A DNA stretch of 64,000 nucleotides from Mycolicibacterium helvum (GCF_010731895.1 NZ_AP022596.1:4092001-4156000), one strand, 5' to 3'; shown: positions 34,152-43,860, numbered from the stretch's first letter. A program made the numbers and translations. The notes: generated by a model from the sequence alone, not told the origin.

Positions 34152-36355
34152 CGGGTATCGCTCGGCTTGCGACGCACGCTCCTCGCCGGATGATCGCGGT
34201 CGCGGCGCTCGTTCTGGTCGGCACCGCGGCATTCGGAATTCCGGTGGCCGGCCGGCTTTCTGCCGGCGGCCTCACCGACCCCGGCGCCCAGTCGTCACAG
34301 GCAAGGACCCTGCTGGCCCGCACCTTTACCCAAGGTGACATGCCGCTGCTGATCACCGTCAGCTCGCCTGCCGGCGCGAATTCCAGCGCTGCGCGGACGG
34401 TGGGCACCGAGATCGTGCAGACGCTCACCGGGGCGCCGAATGTGGCGATGGTGACCTCGCCGTGGACCGCACCACCGTCCGCGGCCGCATCGCTGATCAG
34501 CAAGGACGGCACGATCGGCGTCATCGTGGCAGGCATCACCGGCGGTGACAACGGCGCACCCAAGAACGCCGGCGCACTGATCAGCAAGGTCGTACACGAT
34601 CGTGACGGTGTGACCGTGCGGGCCGGCGGTGAGGCAGCGCTGATGCTGCAGATCACCCAGCAGAGTGAAAAAGACCTGAAGATTATGGAAGGCGTTGCGA
34701 TTCCGCTGAGCTTTCTGGTTCTCGTCTGGGTGTTCGGCGGCCTGGTGGCGGCCGCGCTGCCGCTGGCGGTCGGTGCCGTCGCGATCTTCGGTGCGATGGC
34801 CGTTCTGCATGTGGTCACCTTCGCCACCGACGTGTCGATCTTCGCGCTCAATCTCGCTGTGGCACTGGGGCTGGCGTTGGCCATCGACTACACGCTGCTC
34901 CTGCTGAGTCGGTTCCGCGACGAATGTGCTGCTGGTGCGGAGCGCAACGAGGCGCTGATGCGCACCATGGTCTCTGCGGGCAGGACGGTGTTGTTTTCCG
35001 CGATGACGGTGGCGCTGTCGATGTCGGCGATGGTGCTCTTCCCGATCTATGCGCTCAAGTCATTCGGCTATGCGGGCGTCGCTGTGGTCGCGTTTGCCTC
35101 TCTCGCCGCTGTTTTCGTGACGCCGGCCGCGATCGTGTTGCTTGGCGACCGCCTGGACTCGCTGGATCTACACCGCTGGCTGCGACGCCCGGTCGCGGCC
35201 GTACGCCCGATCGAGGAGAGCCCGTGGTATCGGCTGGCGATGTTCTCGATGCGCAGGGCGGTACCGGTCGCAGTGGCGATCGTCGCGTTGTTGGTCGCGC
35301 TCGGTGCGCCCTTTCTGACCGTCAAATGGGGGGTTCCCGATGACCGGGTCCTGCCGACGTCGAGTTCGTCGCACGTGGTCGGCGACCAGTTGCGCACGCA
35401 GTTCAGCGCTGACCTGGCCAAGAACCTGACCATCGTCATACCGGATGTCAACGGCGTCAGTCCGGTCCAGCTCGACAGCTACGCTGCCGCGCTGTCGCAG
35501 GTCTCCGACGTGTCGTCGGTGTCCTCACCCGGCGTCACCTTCGTCGGCGGTGCCTCCGTGGGACCGCCGACGGCGGCGACCGCGATCACCAACGGCAGCG
35601 CGTTCCTCACCGTCACCAGCACTGCGCCGCTGTATTCGCGCGCATCCCAGACGCAGCTCGACGCGCTGCAAGCCGTTCCCACTCCGGCCGGCCGGCAGGT
35701 GCTGATCGGTGGGACACCCCAGGTCAACCAGGACACCGCCAGCGCGATCGCATCCCGGCTGGGTCTGGTGCTGGCGATCATCGCCGGTATCACCTTCGTG
35801 CTGCTGTTCTTGATGACCGGCAGCGTCGTGGTTCCGCTGAAGGCGTTGATACTCAACGTCTTATCGCTGACCGCCGCATTCGGCGCGTTGGTGTGGATCT
35901 TCCAGGACGGCAATCTCGGCGCCCTGGGCACCACCTCAACCGGGACTCTGGCGATCAGCATCCCCGTGCTGTTGTTCTGTATCGCCTTCGGCCTGTCGAT
36001 GGACTACGAGGTGTTCCTGGTGTCGCGCATCCGTGAATTCTGGCTGGCGAGCGGCAAGTCCGCCGCGGACAACGACAGAAGCGTCGCACTGGGGCTGGCG
36101 CGCACCGCGCGAGTGATCACGGCCGCCGCGCTCATCATGGCCATCACCTTCGCGGCGCTGTCCGGCGCGCAGGTGTCGTTTCTGCGGATGCTGGGAGTCG
36201 GTCTCACGTTGGCGATCCTGGCGGATGCCACCCTGGTGCGCGTCCTGCTGGTCCCGGCCTTCATGCACTTGATGGGCCGCTTCAACTGGTGGGCGCCCAG
36301 ATCGCTGGTGTGGCTCCACCAACGAGTAGGAATCCGGGAGGCACCCCATGTCTAA
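34145..36355 (+). CDS. MmpL-family RND transporter
   Basis: About 736 residues. It has two halves of six membrane helices each, with a large extracytoplasmic loop after helices 1 and 7. The proton-relay segments are in the expected places: GLALAIDYTLLLLSRFRDE in the first half and FGLSMDYEVFLVSRIREF in the second. MmpL proteins export lipids and siderophores. The start is taken at GTG 34145, which overlaps the FAAL stop; a GTG at 34121 is possible. It overlaps the next gene by 8 bp. No MmpS partner is present. It most likely exports the product of this operon. Confidence 0.88.
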   Translation: MLAGIARLATHAPRRMIAVAALVLVGTAAFGIPVAGRLSAGGLTDPGAQSSQARTLLARTFTQGDMPLLITVSSPAGANSSAARTVGTEIVQTLTGAPNVAMVTSPWTAPPSAAASLISKDGTIGVIVAGITGGDNGAPKNAGALISKVVHDRDGVTVRAGGEAALMLQITQQSEKDLKIMEGVAIPLSFLVLVWVFGGLVAAALPLAVGAVAIFGAMAVLHVVTFATDVSIFALNLAVALGLALAIDYTLLLLSRFRDECAAGAERNEALMRTMVSAGRTVLFSAMTVALSMSAMVLFPIYALKSFGYAGVAVVAFASLAAVFVTPAAIVLLGDRLDSLDLHRWLRRPVAAVRPIEESPWYRLAMFSMRRAVPVAVAIVALLVALGAPFLTVKWGVPDDRVLPTSSSSHVVGDQLRTQFSADLAKNLTIVIPDVNGVSPVQLDSYAAALSQVSDVSSVSSPGVTFVGGASVGPPTAATAITNGSAFLTVTSTAPLYSRASQTQLDALQAVPTPAGRQVLIGGTPQVNQDTASAIASRLGLVLAIIAGITFVLLFLMTGSVVVPLKALILNVLSLTAAFGALVWIFQDGNLGALGTTSTGTLAISIPVLLFCIAFGLSMDYEVFLVSRIREFWLASGKSAADNDRSVALGLARTARVITAAALIMAITFAALSGAQVSFLRMLGVGLTLAILADATLVRVLLVPAFMHLMGRFNWWAPRSLVWLHQRVGIREAPHV

Positions 36356-37454
36356 GGCTGCGAAGGTGCCGCCGGCCTGGCTCGCCCGCGCCGTCGAGTG
36401 GACGCGCCATCATCTGCTTCTGCTGCATCAGCGGATGCTGCCCGCACCTATGGCGATGATGGAACTGGTGGTGTCGGGGTGGCCCGCGCAGGCGATCACC
36501 ACAGCCGCGCAACTGGGTATCGCCGATGCGCTCGCCGACGGGCCGCTGGCGATCGACGAGCTGGCCGCGCGGGTGGGCGCCGACGCCGATGCGCTGCGCC
36601 GGCTGATGCGGGCGCTGATCGGCCGGGGAATATTCCGTCGCCGACGCGACGGCCGCTACGCACTGAATTCGCTTGCCGCCACCCTGCGTTCCGGCGCGCC
36701 CATCTCGCTGAGGGGGGCGGCACTGTTCCAGGGCTCCCAGGAGCAGCGCGAGCGCTGGACTCTGCTGACCGACTCGGTCCGAACGGGTGAGTCCATCGTC
36801 CCGGCATTGCGTGGCATGGATGGCTTCGACTACCTCGTCGAAATACCCGATCACGCCGAACTTTTCGATCAAACGATGACCAGCCTTGCCCAGATGACGC
36901 TGGCCGTGGTGGTGGCCAGCTATGACTTCGCGTCCCATCACACCATCGTCGACGTCGGCGGGGGACAGGGCGCGATGCTGGCCGCCATCCTGGCTGCGAC
37001 GCCCACGTCGAGGGGCGTTCTCTACGACGTGCCGCGCGTGGTCGCCGGCGCCCCAGAGTTGTTGCGCACCAACCATGTCGCCGACCGTGTGCAGATCGTG
37101 GAAGGGTCCTTCTTCGACCACGTTCCCAGTGGGGGCGATGCCTACCTACTCAAGAACGTCATCCATGACTGGGCGGACGACAAAGCATTGCAGATCCTGC
37201 GCAATGTGCGGGCGGCAGCCAAGCCGGGAGCCACCGTGCTGCTGGTCGAGATGGTCGTTCGCGAGAATGGCCGCGACGGCCCGGAGAACTGGGTGGATCT
37301 GGAGATGCTGCTGAATTTGGGATCCCGCGAGCGAACCGCGCAGGAGTACCGGAATCTGCTGCAGCAAAACGGCTTCCGGATGACCCGGGTGGTGCCGACC
37401 GCCTCACCGCTCAGTGTGGTCGAGGCTGTCGTCGACGATGCGTCACCGGGCTAG
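36348..37454 (+). CDS. SAM-dependent O-methyltransferase, plant-OMT/hydroxyneurosporene type
   Basis: This 368-residue protein has an N-terminal winged-helix dimerisation domain (about 45-110: AAQLGIADALADGPLAIDEL) and a Methyltransf_2-type catalytic domain. The SAM loop is VDVGGGQGAM (about 200-210), with a later DAYLLKNVIHDWAD (about 263-276) containing the His of the family. These enzymes methylate hydroxyl groups on lipids, polyketides and phenolics. It overlaps the MmpL gene, so it belongs to the operon. Substrate unknown. Confidence 0.85.
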   Translation: MSKAAKVPPAWLARAVEWTRHHLLLLHQRMLPAPMAMMELVVSGWPAQAITTAAQLGIADALADGPLAIDELAARVGADADALRRLMRALIGRGIFRRRRDGRYALNSLAATLRSGAPISLRGAALFQGSQEQRERWTLLTDSVRTGESIVPALRGMDGFDYLVEIPDHAELFDQTMTSLAQMTLAVVVASYDFASHHTIVDVGGGQGAMLAAILAATPTSRGVLYDVPRVVAGAPELLRTNHVADRVQIVEGSFFDHVPSGGDAYLLKNVIHDWADDKALQILRNVRAAAKPGATVLLVEMVVRENGRDGPENWVDLEMLLNLGSRERTAQEYRNLLQQNGFRMTRVVPTASPLSVVEAVVDDASPG

Positions 37455-37457
37455 GCG

Positions 37458-38201
37458 GTGGCGCTGATGGATATCGCAACCATGCCGCGCGGCGGGTTCG
37501 ACGCCTCATGGCTGGACCGGCGCCTGCAAACCGACCGGCCGGAATACCTCGACCGCGACGACGTCGACGATCGCGTCAAGCGGCAGGTGATCTGGTCGCT
37601 TGACTGGATGGGCCGGATCCTGCGCGATCACGACCACCTCGCCGCCCGGGCCCTGCCGCTGGTCGCAGGCATCGGCGACCCGAAGATTCTGGAACTGGGC
37701 GCCGGCCACGGCGCGTTGTCGCGCGCGGTACTGAAAATGCACTCCACCGCGCAGGTTACGGTGACCGACATCGATCCGGTGTCGGTCTCGAATATCGCTG
37801 CCGGCGACCTGGGCCGTCATCCGCGCGCCGCCGTGCGTAGGGTCGACGCCACCGACATCGATGCCCCCGACCGGTCCTACGACCTCGCTTTGTTCGCCCT
37901 GTCGTTTCATCACCTGCGGCCCGCCCAGGCGGCCCGGGTGTTGACCGAAGGAACCCGGGTGGCGGACAAGCTGGTGGTGTGCGACCTGCGTCGGCCACCG
38001 GCCCCGGTGCACGTGCTCCGGCTGGTGTCGATGCTGCCCTTCGTCTTCCTGCCATTCGCTCACGACGGCTTGATCAGCTCGTTGCGCGCGTACAGCCCCT
38101 CGGCATTTCTGGCGTTGGCCGCGCACGCCGACCCGGCGATTCGCCTCGAGTTCAGCCGACTCGGGCGTAACCAGGTCGTCGTGGCGTCGAGGGTGACGTG
38201 A
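37458..38201 (+). CDS. Class I SAM-dependent methyltransferase
   Basis: This 247-residue protein has a Rossmann-type SAM domain: motif I ILELGAGHGALS (about 77-88), an acidic strand end at VTDIDP, and a UbiE-like LALFALSFHHLRP segment (about 143-155). The C-terminus is hydrophobic (VHVLRLVSMLPFVFLPF), suggesting a lipid or membrane-near substrate. It starts at GTG 37458, or ATG 37467, just after the O-methyltransferase stop, and overlaps the P450 (GTGA). It would add a second methyl group to the product. Confidence 0.82.
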   Translation: MALMDIATMPRGGFDASWLDRRLQTDRPEYLDRDDVDDRVKRQVIWSLDWMGRILRDHDHLAARALPLVAGIGDPKILELGAGHGALSRAVLKMHSTAQVTVTDIDPVSVSNIAAGDLGRHPRAAVRRVDATDIDAPDRSYDLALFALSFHHLRPAQAARVLTEGTRVADKLVVCDLRRPPAPVHVLRLVSMLPFVFLPFAHDGLISSLRAYSPSAFLALAAHADPAIRLEFSRLGRNQVVVASRVT

Positions 38202-39508
38202 GGGCGGCGTCGACGGTGGCGGCGCTGGGCCGGGCCGCCTGGGCCGGGGTGGACCCGGAAGGATTCTTCCGCCGCCACGCGTCCGACAGAAAGCCGTTCG
38301 GAGTGCGGTTCCCCGGACTCGGCGAGGTGCTGTTCTTCTCGACCGCAGACGGTGCGCGCGACATACTGACCGCTCCGGGCTCTCAGTGCCGGGCGCCACT
38401 GCCCAACCCGATCGAACCGGTCGTCGGACAGAACTCGCTGATCCTGCTGTCCGGTGAGGCTCATCGGCGGGCCAGAAGCATCCTGACGCCCCCGTTTCGC
38501 GGTGAACTCGTGCGCTGCTACGCCGATGTGATCGCCGAGGTTACCAACGGCGAGATCGCGGGCCTGCAACCCGGCGAACAGTTGCTGGTCGGCCAAGCGG
38601 CCCAGCGCATCACCCTGGATGTAGTGATCCGCGTGGTGTTCGGCGTGACGGACAGCGCCCGCCGCAGTGAGTATGCCCGGGTGACAACGCAATTACTACG
38701 ATCCGGCAGCGCGGCGCTGATGCTGGTGCCGTGGTTGCGCCGAGATATCGCTGGGCGGGGTCCGTGGGCGCGGCTGGTTTCCTTTCGCGCGGAGCTCGAC
38801 CGGTTGCTGTCAGATCAGATCGAAGAGCGAAGGCGCAGCGGCGAACACGGCGGCGATGTACTAGGCCTGATCCTCGCCGCTACCGACGAGGTCGGCAGCC
38901 TGCCCGGCGACGAAGTGCTGCGTGACCAACTGCGGACAATGCTCGCTGCCGGGCACGAAACCAGCTCGACCTCGTTGGCGTGGGCACTGTTCCACATTCA
39001 CCGTGACGACAGGATCCGCGGACGAGTCATCGAGGAGTTGGCGACGGCGGCCACGCCGGCGGAGATCGCTACGCTGCCTTATCTGGGCGCGGTGATCCAC
39101 GAGACGCTGCGCATGCATCCGACGGTGCCGATCGTGTTACGTCGGCTCACTGCACCGCTGACGGTGGACGGCGTTGTCTGCTCGGCCGGTGATGTGGTGG
39201 GAATCGCCTTGCCCGCATTGCATTTCAACCCCCGGATGTGGAGCGATCCGGAGTCCTTCGTGCCGGAGCGGTTCCTGGACGCCAAGCCGTCACCATTTCA
39301 GTACGCGCCGTTCGGCGGCGGGTACCGTCGTTGCATCGGTGCGGCCTTCGCGCATAACGAGTTGGCGGTGGCGATCGGCACCGTTATGAAAACACTCGAC
39401 TTGCGGCTGCCGGCGCACCAACGCGGCAGCCTGCCGCGAGCGGTGCCCCGCGGCATTGCCACCAAGCTCAGTCGCGAGATCACCTTGGATGTGATCGCGC
39501 GACGGTGA
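38198..39508 (+). CDS. Cytochrome P450
   Basis: This 436-residue protein has all P450 landmarks: the I-helix AGHETSS (about 251-257), ExxR in HETLRMHPTVP and the haem-binding loop FGGGYRRCIG with Cys at about 379. It would hydroxylate or otherwise oxidise the product, using a ferredoxin encoded elsewhere. It is the last gene of the operon and meets the convergent aminotransferase gene with no gap between stops. The length and PFGGGYRRCIGAAFA pattern fit lipid-oxidising bacterial P450s, but the substrate is not assignable. Confidence 0.92.
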   Translation: MRAASTVAALGRAAWAGVDPEGFFRRHASDRKPFGVRFPGLGEVLFFSTADGARDILTAPGSQCRAPLPNPIEPVVGQNSLILLSGEAHRRARSILTPPFRGELVRCYADVIAEVTNGEIAGLQPGEQLLVGQAAQRITLDVVIRVVFGVTDSARRSEYARVTTQLLRSGSAALMLVPWLRRDIAGRGPWARLVSFRAELDRLLSDQIEERRRSGEHGGDVLGLILAATDEVGSLPGDEVLRDQLRTMLAAGHETSSTSLAWALFHIHRDDRIRGRVIEELATAATPAEIATLPYLGAVIHETLRMHPTVPIVLRRLTAPLTVDGVVCSAGDVVGIALPALHFNPRMWSDPESFVPERFLDAKPSPFQYAPFGGGYRRCIGAAFAHNELAVAIGTVMKTLDLRLPAHQRGSLPRAVPRGIATKLSREITLDVIARR

Positions 39509-40720
39509 TCACTGGCGATAGGTCGCCAGAAACTGCCCGATTCGCTCGATGGTGGATCCCAGTTCGTCGGCATGGGGCAGGGTCACGATCCGGATGTGGT
39601 CGGGCTCGGGCCAACTGAGGCCCGTCCCAGGGATGATATGAATCTTCTCCTGCAGCAACAGATCGAGGACGAACTGCTCGTCATCGCGGATCGGGTACAC
39701 GCTGAGGTCGATCTTCGGAAAGGCATACAGCGCGCCTCTGGGCTTGACGCACGAGACACCTGGAATCGCGTTGAGGGCGACCCACGCGCGGTCGCGTTGC
39801 TCGTGCAATCTACCAACGGGCAGAGTGAGGTCGATGTCCGACTTCTCGGCATCCAGCGCAATCCGAATCGCCTGTTGGGCCGGCACATTCGCGCAGCGGC
39901 GCAATCCAGCCACGGTCGCCAGGCCGTCGAGGTAGCTCGTGGCGTGGTCGGTCGGTCCCGACACCGCAAGCCAGCCGGCGCGAAACCCCGCACAGCGGTA
40001 CGCCTTGGACAGACCGTTGAAGGTCAGACAGAGCAGATCCGGCGCCAGGGACGCTGTCACGGTGTGCGTGGCGTCGTCGTACAGGATCTTGTCGTAGATC
40101 TCGTCCGAGCAGACGACGAGGTTGTGTTCCCGTGCGATCTCGAGGATCTCGGTCAGTACTTCGGGCGGGTACACCGCGCCAGTGGGATTGTTGGGGTTGA
40201 TGATCACAATCGCGCGCGTTCGGGCGGTGACCTTCGCCGCGATATCGGCGACGTCGGGGTACCAGTCCGATGATTCGTCGCAACGATAGTGAACGGCGCG
40301 GCCACCGTTGACGTTGACTGCGGCGGTCCAGACCGGGAAGTCGGGCGCGGGCACCAGGACTTCGTCGCGATCTTCGAGCAGCGCGGTCATCGCCATCGTG
40401 ATCAATTCGGAGGCGCCATTGCCGAGGAACACGTTCTCGACGTGGACATCCGGGACAGCACGGGCCGAGTAGTACTGCGTGACGGCGTGCCGCGTCGACA
40501 GCAGCCCTTTGGGCCCGGTGTAGCCGGCCGATGCGGCCAACGTTGCGGCGATCTCGCTAACCAGTTCGGCGGGTGCCTCGAAACCGAACGGATGCGGATC
40601 GCCGGCATCCAGTCGCATGACATGGTGTCCAGCCATTTCCAGCCGGGCCGCCGCTTCGGCGATCGGGCCCGGGGTTTCGTGCGACAGGTTGGACAGCCTG
40701 CTCGACTGCGCGAACTTCAT
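39509..40720 (-). CDS. aspC: Class I/II aminotransferase (AlaT/AspC type)
   Basis: This 403-residue PLP enzyme of fold type I has PNNPTGAVYP (about 175-184), SDEIYDKILYD and the Schiff-base lysine in FNGLSKAYRCAGFRAGW. It matches the alanine/aspartate aminotransferase annotated aspC (Rv0337c) in M. tuberculosis and probably interconverts alanine/pyruvate with glutamate/2-oxoglutarate. The ATG at 40720 has AAAGGA upstream. It is a single gene, convergent with the P450. It marks the return to core genome at the end of the biosynthetic operon. Confidence 0.9.
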   Translation of the reverse strand: MKFAQSSRLSNLSHETPGPIAEAAARLEMAGHHVMRLDAGDPHPFGFEAPAELVSEIAATLAASAGYTGPKGLLSTRHAVTQYYSARAVPDVHVENVFLGNGASELITMAMTALLEDRDEVLVPAPDFPVWTAAVNVNGGRAVHYRCDESSDWYPDVADIAAKVTARTRAIVIINPNNPTGAVYPPEVLTEILEIAREHNLVVCSDEIYDKILYDDATHTVTASLAPDLLCLTFNGLSKAYRCAGFRAGWLAVSGPTDHATSYLDGLATVAGLRRCANVPAQQAIRIALDAEKSDIDLTLPVGRLHEQRDRAWVALNAIPGVSCVKPRGALYAFPKIDLSVYPIRDDEQFVLDLLLQEKIHIIPGTGLSWPEPDHIRIVTLPHADELGSTIERIGQFLATYRQ

Positions 40721-41058
40721 GCGGTTCCTTTCCCGCTGGAAGCATCGCAGACGGCGGTGCGCTAAGTGCGGTTAAGCGATGGCCGATGTGCTCGCCGGTT
40801 GTCTGCCGGTCAAATTCGCAGGTCATCTGGGGTGGTGAACCTATTAACGAGGGCGTCAGAAGCCTAATGCCCAGTTCCTGCCCTGATCAATTAATCAGTG
40901 GGTGTTGCCCCGCCTGCGAACAGGGGAGCGTTTGCGGTTTCCTCGTCGGGGCTAGCCGGAGAGGCGACAAGAAGCGCGGGTAGATCTGGTGCGCTTTCGA
41001 GTCCCGTTGGTCGGTAATCGCCGGTCAGCGGGCCATCCGGCGCTAATATCTACTCGCT
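40721..41058. promoter_or_regulatory. Divergent promoter region, aminotransferase and LuxR-type regulator
   Basis: These 338 bp carry an inverted repeat, CTGAT (40883-40887) and ATCAG (40894-40898) around CAATTA, and a strong -10 element TAATAT at 41044-41049. The -10 lies 9 bp before a GTG, so the regulator mRNA may be leaderless. No gene was found in this stretch. Confidence 0.5.
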
Positions 41059-43746
41059 GTGCGGGGGAGCCGTGCGCCGCACGGAAGAGCGCTACGAGGG
41101 AAGGCTGGCCTGCCATTGAACTGGCCGTTCGTTGCCCGGTCGGCGGAGATCCACCAAGCGATGGACGCCGTCGACAACTCGTCTTTCAGCGGCGTCGTTT
41201 TCGTCGGGGAGGCCGGTGTCGGTAAGACCGCGCTGGCACGTCAGGTAGCTGAACGGTTCAGCGGCCGCGGGATGCGGACCCATTTCGTCCTGGGGACTCA
41301 GACATCTCGGGACGTGCCGCTGGCGGCCTTCGCGGGCATCGTGCAGATCCCGGGTGCACTTGAACCGATCCGCCTGCTCGCCGCGGCCCACGCCGCGCTC
41401 GACGACGTGGAGAACCTGCTGCTGGTCGTCGATGACGCGCATTTGCTCGATCCGCTTTCGGCGATCGTCGTGCACCAGCTCGCCGTGCGCGGGGCGGCCA
41501 CGCTGATCGTCACCATGCGCACGGAAACCGAGGTCCCCGACGCCATCACCGCGTTGTGGAAAGACCAGTACCTTCGCCGCATCGAGGTCGGCGCGTTCTC
41601 GCACGCCGACACCGGGCGGCTGCTCACCGAGACGTTGGGTGGCCCCGTCTCCGGCACCGTCGTCGACCAGCTTTACGAGTTGTCGGCGGGCAGTCCGCTG
41701 CTGTTGCGTGGCCTGATGGACACCGCGGTGGACGACGGTGCGCTCACCGACGACACGGGCCGGTGGCGGCTCACCCATTCGCCGCGGCTTAGCTCAGATA
41801 TCGAGGAACTGCTGGAGTCTCGGGTTCGCGGCCTGCCGCCAAACGAGCGTGACGTTCTCGAAATCGTCGCAGCCGCAGAAGTTCTGGACTGGAACGCGCT
41901 CCGGTCGATGTGTGATATCGACGCGATCAGCGATGCTGAACGTCACGCTGTCATCCACGTGATCAGCGACCCGCTACGCATGCGTGTTCAGGTGGCGCAC
42001 CCGGTACTGGCTGACGTCGTGCGCAAGAACTGCGGTGTGGCGCGGCTGCGGCAGATCAACACGTCTCTGGCGCAGAAGTTTTGGTCGCTGGTCGGTGATT
42101 CGGACCCGAATGCGGCGCGGGACCCGCGGCTGGTCATCGAACTCGCCCGGCTGATGATGAACAGTGATGCGACACCGGACGTCAGCCTGGTGATTGATGC
42201 CGCCGAGAGTGCGATGACGATGTCCAGTCTCGCGCTCGCCGAACAGCTGGCGCGGTTCGCCTACGAGCATGGCGGGGGATTGCGCGCGGCCATCGCGCTT
42301 GCTGATGCGCTGGGCTGGCAGGGTTTCAACGAGCAGGCTGAAGAGCTCTTGGCGTCCTTCGATCCGCGCGACGAGGTCATGCTTGTGCGTTGGGGGTGCC
42401 TGCGGGCCACCAACCTGTTCTTCGGCTGCGGGCAGCGAGTGGAAGCCGAGGAGGTATTGGGCACCGTCCGCTCCCGCGTCACCCTTCCCGCCCTGCGCAG
42501 CTACGCGCTGGCGGTCGAGGCGTCCATCGCCTACTTCGCTGCCGACCTCGACACCGCCGACGCGGCAAGCGCGGCCGTCATCTCCGATCCGGACGCGATG
42601 CCGATGGCAGTTCTGTGGGCGGCAGTCCCGGCCGCGGCGTCCGCGAACCTCCGAGGTCGGCCCGAGGTGCTGGCGGCCGCGGCCAGCCGTGGCGCCGACG
42701 CCGCACTGCACTGTGCGTCCGGGCCACACCAATACGCCATCTCGTTGTCGGAGGCGCTCTCGGCGCTCAACCGCGGTGACATCGCCGCCGCCGCGGCGAT
42801 CGTCGACCGGCAGCAGGCCCAGGCTCACGGGGCCCCGCACGCCGAGGCCATCGTCGCCGCAATGGCAGGCCGCGTGCAGCTTGCGGCCGGGCACCCGCAG
42901 GCCGCCTGCGACTGGCTGCAGCGTGCGTTGTCCGCGATGGTGTCCACCCTGTCTGGTGGCTGGGTGCCTCTGGTTGCGGCCTGGACCGTCCAGGCCGAGG
43001 TACTGCGCGGTGACAGCGGTGCGGCCGCCCGAGCACTGAGCATGGCCGAAGGCGCGTGGGGACCCGCGGTGGAAGTGTTCCGGCCATTGCTCGAGCTGGC
43101 CAGGGCGTATCTCGGCGCCGCCACCGGCGCGACCGCCGAAGCCCACAGCGCGATCGAGCGGGCCGCGGAAGCCGCCCACCGCTCCGGTGGCACCACCGGC
43201 GAGCTGGAAGCGCTCTATACCGGCTTGCGGTTCGGGATGGAACCCGACGTTGCCCGATTCAAAGCCCTTGCAGAACAATTGAATACGCCTATTGCCACGC
43301 TTGCGGCGGAGCAGGCGCAAGCGGTCACGACCGGCGACGGGGAAGGCCTCGACCGGGTGGCCACTGAATGGGAATCCCTAGGGATGGCGGCGCATGCGGC
43401 CGACGCCTTCGCTGCCGCGGCGCTGGCACACCGGCGAGCGGGCGCACGGCTGTCGGGGCTTCAATCCTCGACGCGGGCGCACTGGCTGGTCAGTACCTTC
43501 GGGCTGCATACTCCTGCGACGGCAGCCGGCGGAGTTCCGTTGCCGCTCAGCGGTCGTGAGCGTGAGATCGCGACCCTGGTCGCGGACGGGCTGACAAACC
43601 GGCAAATCGCCGAACGGCTGGTGGTATCGATCCGCACCGTTGAAGGCCACCTCTACCGGGTGTTCAAACAGCTCGGAATCAACGAACGCGAGCAGCTGAT
43701 CCGTCTGATGCGCAACGCCGATCCTGACACACCGGTAAACGGCTAG
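41059..43746 (+). CDS. Large LuxR-family regulator with N-terminal ATPase domain
   Basis: 895 residues if it starts at GTG 41059, which follows a TAATAT -10 element by 9 bp and may be a leaderless start; TTG 41115 is an alternative. An AAA/STAND-type ATPase domain shows Walker A VGEAGVGKTAL near 50-60 and Walker B LLLVVDDAH near 125. The middle is helical and repeat-like. The C-terminal LuxR helix-turn-helix reads LSGREREIATLVADGLTNRQ (start near 830). Such proteins are ATP-dependent activators of carbon or lipid metabolism genes. The ligand and targets are unknown. Confidence 0.88.
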   Translation: MRGSRAPHGRALRGKAGLPLNWPFVARSAEIHQAMDAVDNSSFSGVVFVGEAGVGKTALARQVAERFSGRGMRTHFVLGTQTSRDVPLAAFAGIVQIPGALEPIRLLAAAHAALDDVENLLLVVDDAHLLDPLSAIVVHQLAVRGAATLIVTMRTETEVPDAITALWKDQYLRRIEVGAFSHADTGRLLTETLGGPVSGTVVDQLYELSAGSPLLLRGLMDTAVDDGALTDDTGRWRLTHSPRLSSDIEELLESRVRGLPPNERDVLEIVAAAEVLDWNALRSMCDIDAISDAERHAVIHVISDPLRMRVQVAHPVLADVVRKNCGVARLRQINTSLAQKFWSLVGDSDPNAARDPRLVIELARLMMNSDATPDVSLVIDAAESAMTMSSLALAEQLARFAYEHGGGLRAAIALADALGWQGFNEQAEELLASFDPRDEVMLVRWGCLRATNLFFGCGQRVEAEEVLGTVRSRVTLPALRSYALAVEASIAYFAADLDTADAASAAVISDPDAMPMAVLWAAVPAAASANLRGRPEVLAAAASRGADAALHCASGPHQYAISLSEALSALNRGDIAAAAAIVDRQQAQAHGAPHAEAIVAAMAGRVQLAAGHPQAACDWLQRALSAMVSTLSGGWVPLVAAWTVQAEVLRGDSGAAARALSMAEGAWGPAVEVFRPLLELARAYLGAATGATAEAHSAIERAAEAAHRSGGTTGELEALYTGLRFGMEPDVARFKALAEQLNTPIATLAAEQAQAVTTGDGEGLDRVATEWESLGMAAHAADAFAAAALAHRRAGARLSGLQSSTRAHWLVSTFGLHTPATAAGGVPLPLSGREREIATLVADGLTNRQIAERLVVSIRTVEGHLYRVFKQLGINEREQLIRLMRNADPDTPVNG

Positions 43747-43847
43747 CGGTGGGAAAACTCCGGGTTCTCAACCGGTGTCGATGATTGGTCCTCGTCCTTC
43801 GACGTGGCGGATTGGGCTTGGACAGGATGGGAAAACAGTGGGTCCAT
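43743..43847 (-). CDS. Possible 34-residue protein downstream of the STAS gene
   Basis: ATG at 43847 has AAGGGGA seven bases upstream, and the frame runs 34 codons to a stop overlapping the LuxR-type regulator's stop. The peptide is hydrophilic, with no signal or membrane segment. It begins 13 bp after the STAS gene, so it could share its transcript. No family is recognised; it may be a small partner of the STAS protein or chance. Confidence 0.4.
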   Translation of the reverse strand: MDPLFSHPVQAQSATSKDEDQSSTPVENPEFSHR

Positions 43848-43860
43848 GAAGTGTCCCCTT

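Noticed and set aside
37506..38399. 297-codon minus-strand frame across the second methyltransferase and P450
   Set aside because: Antisense to two well-supported coupled genes, with no domain.
41974..43320. 448-codon open frame opposite the LuxR-type regulator
   Set aside because: Gly/Arg/Gln-rich antisense frame without any family signature; the plus-strand gene has clear ATPase and helix-turn-helix motifs.
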